Positions 1 to 8,347 are shown, numbered from the stretch's first letter. The stretch: 64,000 nucleotides of DNA from Gymnodinialimonas phycosphaerae (GCF_019195455.1 NZ_JAIMBW010000001.1:4120001-4184000); one strand, 5' to 3'. Notes: generated from the letters alone by a model not told the origin. Numbers and translations are program-made.

Positions 1-169
1 TGTCGGGAACGCTACGCCTGCCTGCGCCGCCACACAATTGGCATTTGCAAGGCCGCCTCACCTTACGCCAGGGCAAGGCCGGTTTCAGGCAAAGAAACGG
101 ATTTTTAGGGAACCCGCACAGCAAACCTCGCGTTGCTTCACTACCAACTCACAAAGAGGAGAGCCACAT

Positions 170-643
170 ATGACACGCTTCAAGACACTCGCCGCCACCG
201 CCGCCCTCGCCACCGTGATGGCCCCCGGTTTCGCCCTTGCCGATGCCCATGCGCCTGCCGAGATGAACTCTGGCCGCGTCGGTGCCGACACGATGGAAAA
301 CCTGATCCGCTCGTCCAACCTGATCGGCGGCACGGTCTACACCGCCACCGGCGAAGGCGCCATGGGCGAGACCGATTGGTTTGAGATCAACATGTACGAC
401 GGCGTCGGTGATGGTTGGGAAATGATCGGCACGGTCGAAGATGTCGTGCTGTCGCGTGACGGCCAACTGACGGGCTTCGTCGTGGAAGACGCCGGTTTCC
501 TGGGCTTCGGGGACGACAGCGTTCTGATCGAGATGAGCAGCCTGCGCATGATCGACGACGGCTCCGGTGACATCCACTGGGTGACGAACATCACCGAAGA
601 GCAGTTCGAGAACATGGAAGAAGTCGAAGAAAACTGGTACTGA
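170..643 (+). CDS. Secreted PRC-barrel domain protein
   Basis: 157 aa. An N-terminal signal peptide (about residues 1-24, hydrophobic core then ALA-D) is followed by a short linker and a PRC-barrel-like segment (about 43-140): SNLIGGTVYTATGE, then IGTVEDVVLSRDGQLTGFVV and a GFLGFGDDSVLIEM strand. PRC-barrels occur in photosynthetic reaction centre H subunits and RimM and in many small periplasmic alphaproteobacterial proteins of unknown role. The ATG at 170 is chosen over the upstream in-frame start at 38 because it follows AAAGAGGAGAG at good spacing and opens a clean signal peptide. An intrinsic terminator follows directly, so it is probably monocistronic. Export is well supported; function is unknown. 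Confidence 0.85.
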   Translation: MTRFKTLAATAALATVMAPGFALADAHAPAEMNSGRVGADTMENLIRSSNLIGGTVYTATGEGAMGETDWFEINMYDGVGDGWEMIGTVEDVVLSRDGQLTGFVVEDAGFLGFGDDSVLIEMSSLRMIDDGSGDIHWVTNITEEQFENMEEVEENWY

Positions 644-664
644 ACCAGTCTGTTCTGACACGGG

Positions 665-693
665 AAAGCGGGGGCCATTGTGCCCCCGCTTTT
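665..693 (+). terminator. Rho-independent terminator after the PRC-barrel gene
   Basis: An 11-bp perfect stem (665-675 with 682-692, AAAGCGGGGGC/GCCCCCGCTTT) with a 6-nt loop, ending in a T run. It lies 22 nt after the stop at 643. Because the stem begins with A and ends with T, it could also serve minus-strand transcripts from the convergent gene at 726. Confidence 0.85.
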
Positions 694-725
694 CGTTTGT
701 GCCCCGTTATTTATTCACGATGCCC

Positions 726-1949
726 TCAGGTGCCGTAGGCGCGCACCTCGGATTTCACGTCCTCGGCTGCCGCCAGCAGGGCGCTTGCGATGAAGTCCAG
801 GTCCTCGCGGCTCAGCCGTGCGGGCAGGCGCACGTCGCAGGCGCGCATCAGCATGGCGCGGGTCTGTGGCAGGTCGGGTGTGTCGCCTGGAATGAATTGC
901 CAGTTCCAGAAGGCCCGCGCGTTGTCGGTGGACAGGCCGAAGATCTGCACCTTTACGCCACGAGCGCTGGCGGCCTCGGCAAAGGCGCGGGCCTCGGTGT
1001 CTGTCTCGAAGCCTTGCAGGTTGAACTGGATCGAATCCGGCGCGCGTTCTTCCGGCCCCAGCGGGTCGGGAACCGTCAGCCACGGAGAGGTGTTCAGCAC
1101 GCCCGCCACATAGTCGTGGTTCGCGCGCCCATCGCGCACGCGGCGCGCCACTTCGGGCAACTGCGGGCGGATGACCGCCGCGCTCAGGTTCTGCATCCGC
1201 AGGTTGTACAGCGGCAGCTTGTTCTGCCAGCGCCCGAAGGCCAGTTCCAACTCTGGATCGTTCTGGCCTTGCGGGCCCTTGTGCTTCTTCCACGCATGCT
1301 CATAGGCGCCCGACATGATCACCGCACGCGCCACAAGGTCTGCGTCGTCGGTGATCAGGATGCCGCCTTCGCCCGCGTTCACCAGTTTGTAGGACTGGAA
1401 ACTGAAGCAGCCGACGCGGCCAATCGTGCCAATCTTGCGGCCGTGCCACTCGGTCCCCAACGAATGGGCCGCATCCTCGATCAGAGGCACACCGGCCGCG
1501 TTGCATGCGGCCTCGATCGCGTCCATGTCCGAGGTGTGGCCCCGCATATGGCTGATCATCACCGCATCGATGCCCGGCAACTTCGCCATGAAATCATTCA
1601 TATCCACGCGGTAATTCTCACCCACTTCGCACAGCACCGGCGTCATGCCCGCATGGACGATGGACGATGGCACAGCGGCAAAGGTGAAGGCCGGGATCAT
1701 CACGCGCGCGCCCTTGGGCAGACCCAGGGCCTCCAGCGACAGGAACAGCGCGGCCGAGCAGCTGGACACCGCCAGCGCGTATTTCGTGCCCATCATTACT
1801 GCGAATTCCCGCTCCAACAGGGCCACGGGCGCATCCTCGGGGGCGGTATAACGGAACAGGTCGCCGCTTTGCAGCAGCCGGTCAATCTCGGCGCGGGCAG
1901 CTTCGGGGATGGGTTCGGCGTCGTAGACGTTTGGCGCGGTCGGGGACAT
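726..1949 (-). CDS. DegT/DnrJ/EryC1/StrS-type PLP aminotransferase
   Basis: 407 aa, usual length for this PLP fold-type I family. Recognisable parts are the SSCSAALFLSLEALG segment (62-76), the cofactor-binding IEDAAHSLG (157-165) and the Schiff-base lysine K188 in CFSFQSYKLVNAGEGG. These enzymes mostly aminate keto-sugars. Here there are no sugar-nucleotide genes; the neighbours are amine-catabolism genes, so the substrate may be a small aldehyde or ketone (inference). It lies at the 3' end of the minus-strand run, 105 bp after the FAD oxidoreductase. The gap contains a perfect inverted repeat just upstream of the start, suggesting its own regulation. Confidence 0.85.
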   Translation of the reverse strand: MSPTAPNVYDAEPIPEAARAEIDRLLQSGDLFRYTAPEDAPVALLEREFAVMMGTKYALAVSSCSAALFLSLEALGLPKGARVMIPAFTFAAVPSSIVHAGMTPVLCEVGENYRVDMNDFMAKLPGIDAVMISHMRGHTSDMDAIEAACNAAGVPLIEDAAHSLGTEWHGRKIGTIGRVGCFSFQSYKLVNAGEGGILITDDADLVARAVIMSGAYEHAWKKHKGPQGQNDPELELAFGRWQNKLPLYNLRMQNLSAAVIRPQLPEVARRVRDGRANHDYVAGVLNTSPWLTVPDPLGPEERAPDSIQFNLQGFETDTEARAFAEAASARGVKVQIFGLSTDNARAFWNWQFIPGDTPDLPQTRAMLMRACDVRLPARLSREDLDFIASALLAAAEDVKSEVRAYGT

Positions 1950-1961
1950 TGTTTCACCATT

Positions 1962-1980
1962 TCAAAATATGATATTTTGA
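1962..1980. promoter_or_regulatory. Candidate operator, perfect 19-bp inverted repeat
   Basis: TCAAAATATGATATTTTGA has 9-bp arms around one central base. It sits in an AT-rich block 13-31 nt upstream of the aminotransferase start (1949, minus strand), where core promoter or repressor sites would be expected. The region is otherwise GC-rich, so the repeat stands out. The cognate regulator is not identified; no regulator gene is adjacent. Confidence 0.5.
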
Positions 1981-2054
1981 TTTTCTTATTAAGTCAGATG
2001 GTCGTGGCTGCAAAGCGACAACGTCGCGTCAGGCCTGAACAGTCGGAATTTCGC

Positions 2055-3350
2055 TTAGAAACCGATGCGGTCGCGCAACGCAAACCACGACATCGCAAGG
2101 GTCAGGATCGGCGCGCGCAGCGCTGTTCCCCCTGGAAACGCAGGGATTTTCAGCGCCTCGAATGTGGCAAGGCCGTCTTCCTGGCCCAGAACGGCCTCGG
2201 CCATCACGCGGCCCGCCATGCCGGACAAACCCACCCCGTGGCCCGAGAAACCGGCCCCCGACAAGACGTTGGGCGCCACCCGCGCCACATGGGGCAGGCG
2301 TGACGGCGTTATCCCAAGCGATCCGCCCCAGACATGGTCAACTCGCACGCCCGACAGTTGCGGAAACAGCCGCTCCATCCGCGCCACAAGGGCGGTCTGG
2401 ATGTCGCTGGGGAAGCCGATGGAGTAGCTTTCGCGGCCGCCGAACAGGAACCGCTTTTCATGGTCGAAGCGATAGTAGTTCACCACGAACCTGCTGTCGG
2501 ACACGGCGATATCGCGGGCCAGAACCTCTTGCCAACGCTCGGGCAGGGGCTCGGTCGCGGCAATGAACGAGTTGATCGGCATAACGCGCCGGTTCACCTG
2601 CGGCAGGATATTGGGCAGGTAGCCGTTGCCCGCCACGATCACATGGCCCGCATCCACGCGCCCCCGTGGCGTGTGCAGGACCGCGCGATGCCCCATTTCC
2701 AAGTCGGTCACTTCCGTCCGCTCGTGGATCACCGCGCCCGCCGCGTGCGCCTCGCGGGAAAGGGCCAGGGCATAGGCCAGGGGCTGCACATGCCCGCCGC
2801 TTTCATCCAGTGTGCCGCCCACATACGCGGGCGCCCTGACCAGGTCGGCGAAGGCCGCCTGGCCCATGACCTCGATGTTGACGTCATAATGACGGGCCAT
2901 GTGCTCGGCCTCGAACCTGGCATCGGCAAGGGCCAGTTTGTCGTATTCGCCGTGCGCGATGCCGGGGCGAAAATGCGTTTTGAGCGCGGTGTCGCAGATC
3001 GCGCGAAGTTGCGCCTTCCCGGCTTCCGAAAGGTCCCACAGGGCGCGGGCACGATCCTTGCCGAACCGCTCTTCCAGCGCCCTTTGCCCCATGTTGTAGC
3101 CGGATTGCACCTGCCCGCCATTGCGCCCCGAGGCGCCGAATCCAACCCGGTGCGCATCCAGAACGACCACGCTGCGCCCCGCGCGCGCCAGCGTCAGCGC
3201 CGCCCACAGCCCGGTGAAACCCGCGCCTATCACCGCAACATCGACCCTGACGGAGCCTGTCAGCGGCAGATGCTCGGGCGGCTCCAACTCGGCGGCATAG
3301 ACCGAGGGCGCATGGTGGCCGGGGCGGTCGTTTCGATAGAGGGCGCTCAT
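2055..3350 (-). CDS. FAD-dependent oxidoreductase, gamma-glutamylputrescine oxidase-like
   Basis: 431 aa DAO-family (D-amino-acid oxidase fold) flavoprotein. The Rossmann dinucleotide motif IGAGFTGLWAALTLARAG lies at 41-58, followed by the ASGRNGGQVQSGY segment typical of the PuuB/OrdL group. A C-terminal GAGFSGHGVGLSG loop closes the FAD site. PuuB-type enzymes oxidise gamma-glutamylated amines with release of H2O2 and an aldehyde. The context of glutamine-synthetase-like ligases and a glutamine amidotransferase fits this. It overlaps the upstream 92-aa gene by 4 bp (ATGA), so it is translationally coupled. The exact amine is not determined. Confidence 0.85.
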   Translation of the reverse strand: MSALYRNDRPGHHAPSVYAAELEPPEHLPLTGSVRVDVAVIGAGFTGLWAALTLARAGRSVVVLDAHRVGFGASGRNGGQVQSGYNMGQRALEERFGKDRARALWDLSEAGKAQLRAICDTALKTHFRPGIAHGEYDKLALADARFEAEHMARHYDVNIEVMGQAAFADLVRAPAYVGGTLDESGGHVQPLAYALALSREAHAAGAVIHERTEVTDLEMGHRAVLHTPRGRVDAGHVIVAGNGYLPNILPQVNRRVMPINSFIAATEPLPERWQEVLARDIAVSDSRFVVNYYRFDHEKRFLFGGRESYSIGFPSDIQTALVARMERLFPQLSGVRVDHVWGGSLGITPSRLPHVARVAPNVLSGAGFSGHGVGLSGMAGRVMAEAVLGQEDGLATFEALKIPAFPGGTALRAPILTLAMSWFALRDRIGF

Positions 3351-3625
3351 GGTTGCTCCGTTTCGATCACCAAACGCACCGGACAGGCGATGGTCGTGGG
3401 CTGCCCCTCGGCCATGGCGCGCAGGTTGTCGGCGGTCAAACAGCCTGCGTCCAGGTAGTCGCCCAGGTCAGGCTCGGACCGTGGCGCGCCAAGTACAACG
3501 GTATCGACGGGGAACCAGACCAGCTCAACCGGCCACCCATCCCAGAGCCACACCGCCAGCGCCGCCCCCGCCAAGGTGATCAGCGCGGTGTTTTGCCACC
3601 AGCGAAGGGATCCCGGTTCAGACAT
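3347..3625 (-). CDS. Small single-pass membrane protein of unknown function
   Basis: 92 aa. It has one transmembrane segment (about 10-27, TALITLAGAALAVWLWDGW) and then a short soluble tail with two cysteines (CLTADNLRAM, IACPVRL). I recognise no family. It is likely real because it is locked into the operon on both sides: the start overlaps the stop of the upstream ligase by 8 nt, and the stop overlaps the FAD oxidoreductase start (ATGA). It may be an anchor or accessory protein for the neighbouring enzymes (inference only). Confidence 0.6.
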   Translation of the reverse strand: MSEPGSLRWWQNTALITLAGAALAVWLWDGWPVELVWFPVDTVVLGAPRSEPDLGDYLDAGCLTADNLRAMAEGQPTTIACPVRLVIETEQP

Positions 3626-4979
3626 TCAGCAACAAATGCTCCCGCTCCCAGGGGCTGATGACGTGGAGGAACTCGGTATATTCCAACTGCTTGACGGCGG
3701 CGTAGATGCGGCAGAATTCCGCGCCCAGAACTTGTTGAACGCCGAGGTTGGTTTCCAGAAGTCCCAGCGCATCGCCAAGCCCGCGCGGCACGCCCGATTC
3801 CGCCGAATAGGCGTCTCCGGTGAATTCATCGGAGGGGCCTTCGCCCTCGATCAAGCCCAGATACCCGGTGGCCAGGCTGGCCGCGATCCCGAGGTAGGGG
3901 TTGCAATCCATCCCCGGAAGCCGGTTCTCCACCCGCCGCGCAGAGGCGTCCGAAACCGGCACCCGCAGCCCGGTGGTGCGGTTGTCACGCCCCCATTCAA
4001 GGTTAATCGGCGCGGCAAAATCGGGGACGTAGCGGCGGTAGCTGTTCACGTAGGGCGCCAGAAGGGCGATCACGGCGGGCATGTTGCGTTGCATCCCGCC
4101 GATGAAATGCATGAATTCCGGCGTCTCCGCGCCCCCTTCGTCCGAGAAGATGTTCTGGCCTGTCGCCGCATCGACGACGGAGTGGTGGATATGCATGGCT
4201 GATCCCGGCTCTCCGGCGATGGGTTTGGCCATGAAGGTGGCGTACATGTCGTGCTTGAGCGCGGCCTCTCGAATCATCCGCTTGAAGAAGAACATTTCAT
4301 CGGCCAGCTTGACGGGATCGCCGTGGCGCAGGTTCAACTCGATCTGTCCGGCGCCGCCTTCCTGCAGGATGCCGTCGATCTCCAACCCCATGGCATCGGC
4401 AAAGTCGTAGATGTCATCGATGACTTGCCCGTATTCATCCACGGCAGACATGGAATAGGCCTGCCGCGCGGCGGCACGCCTGCCGGAGCGGCCCATGGGC
4501 GGCTCGATTTCACGGGCCGGGTCGGTGTTGGGGGCGACGAGGTAAAACTCCATCTCGGGCGCGACGATCGGCTGCCAGCCCTTGGCGTTGTAAAGCGCGA
4601 CCACGCGCTTGAGGACGTTGCGCGGCGCGAAGCTGACCGGGTCGCCTTTCTGATCGGTGATGTCGTGGATCACCTGCAGCGTCCAGTCGGCGGTCCAGGG
4701 CGCGGGCAGGGCAGTATCGAAATCCGGGGTCAGGATCATGTCGGGCTCGGTGAAACCATCGGCGACGGTATCGGCCCAATCGCCAGTGATGGTTTGGAAA
4801 AAGATCGAGTTGGGCAGGTAGAATTGCGCCTGCCGCGCGAATTTCGCGCCGGGCATGGCTTTGCCCCGCGCCACGCCTGCAAGGTCCGCGACGATGCATT
4901 CGACCTCATCCAGGGTGCGCCCGTCGAGGTATTTTCGCGCAATCTCGGGCAGCTTGGCGATGAACTCGGCGGGGATCAT
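3618..4979 (-). CDS. Glutamine-synthetase-family ligase (gamma-glutamylamine synthetase-like)
   Basis: 453 aa. The ATP/metal-binding elements of type I GS are visible: PEMEFYLV, EGGAGQIELNLRHGDPV, FMAKPIAGEPGSAMHIHHSV and the NRTTGLRVP ATP-site segment. It lacks the Tyr adenylylation-loop signature of housekeeping GlnA and resembles PuuA-type enzymes, which join glutamate to an amine using ATP. The ATG at 4979 is preferred over the upstream in-frame start at 5048 because it overlaps the amidotransferase stop (ATGA) and begins the conserved N-terminus. A second paralogue lies at 5970. Substrate is inferred as an imported amine. Confidence 0.88.
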   Translation of the reverse strand: MIPAEFIAKLPEIARKYLDGRTLDEVECIVADLAGVARGKAMPGAKFARQAQFYLPNSIFFQTITGDWADTVADGFTEPDMILTPDFDTALPAPWTADWTLQVIHDITDQKGDPVSFAPRNVLKRVVALYNAKGWQPIVAPEMEFYLVAPNTDPAREIEPPMGRSGRRAAARQAYSMSAVDEYGQVIDDIYDFADAMGLEIDGILQEGGAGQIELNLRHGDPVKLADEMFFFKRMIREAALKHDMYATFMAKPIAGEPGSAMHIHHSVVDAATGQNIFSDEGGAETPEFMHFIGGMQRNMPAVIALLAPYVNSYRRYVPDFAAPINLEWGRDNRTTGLRVPVSDASARRVENRLPGMDCNPYLGIAASLATGYLGLIEGEGPSDEFTGDAYSAESGVPRGLGDALGLLETNLGVQQVLGAEFCRIYAAVKQLEYTEFLHVISPWEREHLLLNV

Positions 4980-5689
4980 GCGGGCATCTTTCGGGCAAAG
5001 GCCGGGGCTTGGGTGGCATCCGCGCCTTCCAGCACATCGGCCAACCAATCGGCGATCAGGCGGTTGTCGTTGGGCAGGGGTAGCTGCGCCTTGGCGTGGG
5101 CCACGCGATCGGGTGCCACCGCGTCGCCTTTCAGCGTGATGAGGGTTTCGATCACGGTGTTCTCGAACTCTGGATGCGGTTGCGTCGTCAGGATGCGCGG
5201 GCCGATGGCGACAATGGCATTGGCGCAGAAGTCCGAGGAGGCATGGACCGTTGCGCCCGGGGGCAAGCGAGTGACCTGGTCCTGGTGCCAGGCGTTCAGG
5301 GACAGGGTCCGGTCGCCGACCGTGTAATCGGTGCGACCCACGGACCAGCCGTCCTTGAATTTCTCGACCGTACCGCCAAGGGCCTGGGCGATGATCTGAT
5401 GCCCGAAGCAGGAGCCGACGAGGGGGATATTCGCATCGCGGATGGCACGAATCAGCTCTTCCAGCGGGGGGATCCAGGGGTGATCTTCATAGGCGCCATG
5501 TCTGGAGCCGGTGACAAGCCAGGCGTCGGCGGCCTCGGGGCCTGGCGGGAACTCCCCATCGACAACGGACCAGAGGGTTTGCGTAAAACCCCGATGCGCG
5601 AAGAGGTTGCCGAAAAGCGTGGCGTAGGGGCCGTCGGTGGCGGCGACTTCAGCGGGGACGTGGCCGGTTTGCAGGATGCCGAGGTGCAT
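4976..5689 (-). CDS. Class I glutamine amidotransferase-like hydrolase
   Basis: 237 aa, single GATase1 domain. The nucleophile elbow is GSCFGHQ (C94) and the His/Glu pair lies in QPHPEFE (H172, E174), so the Cys-His-Glu triad is complete. It resembles stand-alone GMP-synthase-type amidotransferase domains more than E. coli PuuD. In this operon it may cleave a gamma-glutamyl amide and release glutamate (inference). The ATG at 5689 is preferred to a TTG at 5704. The start overlaps the 34-bp tandem repeat region by little or nothing, and the stop overlaps the next ligase by 4 bp. Confidence 0.85.
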   Translation of the reverse strand: MHLGILQTGHVPAEVAATDGPYATLFGNLFAHRGFTQTLWSVVDGEFPPGPEAADAWLVTGSRHGAYEDHPWIPPLEELIRAIRDANIPLVGSCFGHQIIAQALGGTVEKFKDGWSVGRTDYTVGDRTLSLNAWHQDQVTRLPPGATVHASSDFCANAIVAIGPRILTTQPHPEFENTVIETLITLKGDAVAPDRVAHAKAQLPLPNDNRLIADWLADVLEGADATQAPAFARKMPA

Positions 5690-5700
5690 GGATCTGGTCC

Positions 5701-5793
5701 TCAAGTAGCGGAGCGGTAGGACATGGATGAGTCCTCAAGTAGCGGAGCGGTAGGACATGGATGAGTCCTCAAGTAGCGGAGCGGTAGGACATG
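5701..5793. repeat. 34-bp tandem repeat, 2.7 copies
   Basis: Two identical 34-bp units (5701-5734, 5735-5768) and a 25-bp partial third (5769-5793), each starting TCAAGTAGCGGAGCGGTAGG. On the minus strand, each unit contains ATG-TCC-TAC-CGC-TCC-GCT-ACT-TGA, a seven-codon reading frame MSYRSAT with stop. It lies immediately upstream of the amidotransferase start, in the leader of the downstream part of the operon. Confidence 0.9.
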
Positions 5794-5860
5794 AACAAAT
5801 TCTCATGTGGCTAGGGCTCCGGCGAAGGTATGGGCGCGCGGGGCGCGCGGCAAGGGCACG

Positions 5861-5949
5861 CAAACTCTTGCAAGAGTTTGCACACGTCCTTGCAAGGACG
5901 TGGACCAGAGCCTTGCAAGGCTCTGCCAAGACTTTTGCAAAAGTCTTGG
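5861..5949. repeat. TTGCAA palindrome array 1 (four elements)
   Basis: Four perfect palindromes at 5861-5880, 5883-5902, 5906-5925 and 5926-5949 (20, 20, 20 and 24 nt), all centred on TTGCAA. Centres are 22, 23 and 22 bp apart. The third is CAGAGCCTTGCAAGGCTCTG. The array lies in the 280-bp gap between the ligase at 5970 and the amidotransferase at 5689, inside an apparent minus-strand operon. As RNA it would fold into four consecutive hairpins. No T tract follows, so simple termination is unlikely. Confidence 0.95.
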
Positions 5950-5969
5950 GCCGCGCGTGTGTGTGGGCG

Positions 5970-7322
5970 TCACACGGTATCGAGGTAGAGTTCCTGCTGC
6001 TCTTCCGGGCTGAGCTCGGCCATGTAGCGCAGTTCCTGGCGCTTTGTGGCCAGGAACGTTTCGCGCAGTTCGGGGGCGAAAATGCGTTTGATTTCATCGG
6101 AGGTATCGAAGGCCTTGATCGCGTCGGCCCAGGTCAGAGGCAGTTGCGGCAGGTCTGCCGAGTAGGCGCTGCCGGTGACGGCGGGGGCCGGCGGTTTGCC
6201 TTGCTCGATCCCGTCGAGCGCTGCGCCAAGGACGGCGGCGAGGAACAGGTAGGGGTTGATATCGCCGCCTGCCACGCGATGCTCGATCCGGCGGGCGGCT
6301 GGATTTCCGGCGGGGATGCGCAGGGCCGTGGTGCGGTTCTCATAGGCCCATGCGGCGGCCGTGGGGGCGTGGGCGCCGGGCACAAAGCGGTCATAGCTGG
6401 TCGCGTGGGGCGCGAAGACCAGCATGGAGCCGGGCATGGCGGCAAGGCAGCCTGCGATGGCGTGGTGCAGGGCTTCGGATCCTTCCGCGCCGCCGTTGTC
6501 GAAGATGTTGTTGCCGTCGTGGTCGAGCACGCTGAAGTGCGTGTGCAGCCCATTGCCCGCGTAATCGGGATAGGGTTTGGCCATGAAGCTGGCGGCAAAC
6601 CCGTGGGACCGCGCAAGGCCGCGCGTCAGCACCTTGAAGAGCCAGGCATCGTCGGCAGCTTTCATCGCGTCGGGCTGGTGGTCCATGTTGATCTCGAACT
6701 GGCCGGGGCCGGCCTCGGAGATCATCGTGTCGGCGGGGATGTCCATCGCCTCGCAGGCGTCATAAAGCGCCGTCAGGAAGGTGTCGAAGGCATCGAGTTG
6801 GCGGAGCGCGAGGATTTCCGCCTGTTGGCGGCGGATGCCCGACCGCGGCGAGGGGGGCACGCGCAGCTCTCGGCCGCGATCGTCGATGATGTAGAATTCC
6901 AGCTCGGTGGCCACAACCGGCGTCAGCCCGCGCGCCTTGTAGCGGTCGACCACGCGGGCGAGCGCATGGCGCGGGTCACCCATGTAGGGTGTACCGTCCT
7001 CGTGAAACATCCAGATCGGCAGGATCGCCGTGGGCGTGTCCAGCCAGGGGACGGGAACGAAACCCCGTTCCGTTGGTTTCAGGATGCCGTCGGGGTCGCC
7101 CGCCTCGAACACCAGGGGGCTGTCGTCGATGTCTTCGCCCCAGATGTCGAGGTTCAGGACCGAATAGGGAAAGCGCGTGCCGTCCTTGATCGCCTTGCCC
7201 GCAAAGCGCCGCGCCACGCGTTTGCCACGCGCCTGCCCGTTGAGGTCCGAGGCGACCATGCGGATGGATTTGATTTGCGGATTGTCGTGAAGGAAGTCGG
7301 ACGGGCTTTGAGGGGAGGTCAT
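5970..7322 (-). CDS. Glutamine-synthetase-family ligase, second paralogue
   Basis: 450 aa. GS catalytic-domain landmarks are VATELEFYII, EAGPGQFEINMDHQPD, FMAKPYPDYAGNGLHTHFSV and YENRTTALRIPAGN. Its N-terminus (SIRMVASDLNGQARGKRV) matches the PuuA-type gamma-glutamylamine ligases. It is clearly related to but diverged from the ligase at 3618, so two substrates or a two-step gamma-glutamylation are possible. The ATG at 7322 (MTSPQSPSDF) is preferred to the in-frame start at 7331. It lies 58 bp downstream of the permease at 7381, in the same direction. Confidence 0.88.
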   Translation of the reverse strand: MTSPQSPSDFLHDNPQIKSIRMVASDLNGQARGKRVARRFAGKAIKDGTRFPYSVLNLDIWGEDIDDSPLVFEAGDPDGILKPTERGFVPVPWLDTPTAILPIWMFHEDGTPYMGDPRHALARVVDRYKARGLTPVVATELEFYIIDDRGRELRVPPSPRSGIRRQQAEILALRQLDAFDTFLTALYDACEAMDIPADTMISEAGPGQFEINMDHQPDAMKAADDAWLFKVLTRGLARSHGFAASFMAKPYPDYAGNGLHTHFSVLDHDGNNIFDNGGAEGSEALHHAIAGCLAAMPGSMLVFAPHATSYDRFVPGAHAPTAAAWAYENRTTALRIPAGNPAARRIEHRVAGGDINPYLFLAAVLGAALDGIEQGKPPAPAVTGSAYSADLPQLPLTWADAIKAFDTSDEIKRIFAPELRETFLATKRQELRYMAELSPEEQQELYLDTV

Positions 7323-7380
7323 GGGACACACGGCGTTGTTTCGCAGTGGGCTTACGCCCGCCCGCGCCCCCTCGCAAGTA

Positions 7381-8220
7381 CTACCGGATCAGGTTGGGCC
7401 GAATGCGCAGGCGGGGGCGCGCGTCCGAGGGCAGGTGGCGGTTCAGGCGGCGGTTGATCGCCCCGAACAGCGCGATGACGCCGAGGGTCAGGATGACGAA
7501 ATAGACCGCCACGATCGGGTAGGGGATAAACGGGTTATAGGTGCGGTCGGCGAAATAGGAGGCGTAGTAAAGCGCGTCGCCGCGTTGTTGGAAGGCGGGA
7601 AAAGAACTGAAGAAGACAAGCGCCGTGGCGTGGAACAGGAAGATCGCCTCGTTGGTATAGGCGGGCCAGGCCAGCCGCATCGTCGTGGGGAAGGTGATGC
7701 GGCGGAATTTCTTCCAGCCGGTCAGGCCATAGGCGTCGGCGGCCTCCAGATCGCCCTTGGGCACGGTGCGCAGCGCGCCGTAGAAGATCTCGGCGGCATA
7801 GGCGGAGGTGTTGAGGAACAGCACGATCAACGCGCCAAGCCAGGCGCGGGCGAGCCAGCGGGTCTCGGCCTCGATGGCGATGCCGAAGATCTCGAATTCA
7901 TAGCCCAGGCGCGGCAGCATCACGAAGGCCTCGTAGGCCATGAAGAACTGGATGAAGAGGGGCGAGCCGCGGAACAGGAAGATGAACCACTCCGCCGGTT
8001 TGCGGGCGATTGCGCGGGGGGAGGCCTTGGCCACGGCGAGGGCGACGGCGAAAAAGAAGCCGAGCGACAGGGCGAGGGCGCCGAAGTAGACGTTCCAGAT
8101 CATGCCGGAGCCGATCAGGGTGACCTGCTCGCAGAGCGTGACCTCGCCCTGGGGCAGGGCACGTTCGCCGATGCCGATGGCGCGCAGGGCGTAGGACTGG
8201 ATGGTGTCAAGGCAGCTCAT
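7381..8220 (-). CDS. Polar amino acid-type ABC transporter permease
   Basis: 279 aa inner-membrane permease of the HisM/HisQ class, with about five transmembrane segments. The cytoplasmic EAA-type loop is EAADAYGLTGWKKFRRITFP (about 165-184), the contact site for the ATPase. The TM segment preceding it contains SAYAAEIFYGALRTVPKG, a family signature. The reading frame continues upstream through palindrome array 2, but the ATG at 8220 gives the normal N-terminus. It probably pairs with the permease at 8348 as a heterodimer and with the ATPase at 11273. Confidence 0.9.
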   Translation of the reverse strand: MSCLDTIQSYALRAIGIGERALPQGEVTLCEQVTLIGSGMIWNVYFGALALSLGFFFAVALAVAKASPRAIARKPAEWFIFLFRGSPLFIQFFMAYEAFVMLPRLGYEFEIFGIAIEAETRWLARAWLGALIVLFLNTSAYAAEIFYGALRTVPKGDLEAADAYGLTGWKKFRRITFPTTMRLAWPAYTNEAIFLFHATALVFFSSFPAFQQRGDALYYASYFADRTYNPFIPYPIVAVYFVILTLGVIALFGAINRRLNRHLPSDARPRLRIRPNLIR

Positions 8221-8237
8221 GACTGCGCCTCCGGGGC

Positions 8238-8325
8238 GAAAACCCTTGCAAGGGTTTTCCCACGCCCTTGCAAGGGCGTGATCAGAGCCTTGCAAGGCTC
8301 TGGCAAGACTTTTGCAAAAGTCTTG
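8238..8325. repeat. TTGCAA palindrome array 2 (four elements)
   Basis: Perfect palindromes at 8238-8259, 8261-8280, 8283-8302 and 8304-8325 (22, 20, 20 and 22 nt), all with TTGCAA cores. Centres are exactly 22 bp apart throughout. The third element is identical to that of array 1; the fourth shares the CAAGACTTTTG arm with array 1. It fills the 127-bp gap between the two permease genes of one ABC transporter. Confidence 0.95.
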
Positions 8326-8347
8326 GGCGTGGGGCGGTTGTGGTGCG

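Noticed and set aside
678..2303. Long plus-strand open frame opposite the aminotransferase
   Set aside because: Low-complexity, His/Gln/Arg-rich translation antisense to a clear PLP enzyme gene; typical shadow frame of GC-rich DNA.
5861..5949. CRISPR array
   Set aside because: Units are adjacent self-palindromes without unique spacers, and no cas genes are near.
5757..7457. Plus-strand frame across palindrome array 1
   Set aside because: Antisense to the GS-like ligase; openness is due to the composition, and the array lacks stop codons in this frame.
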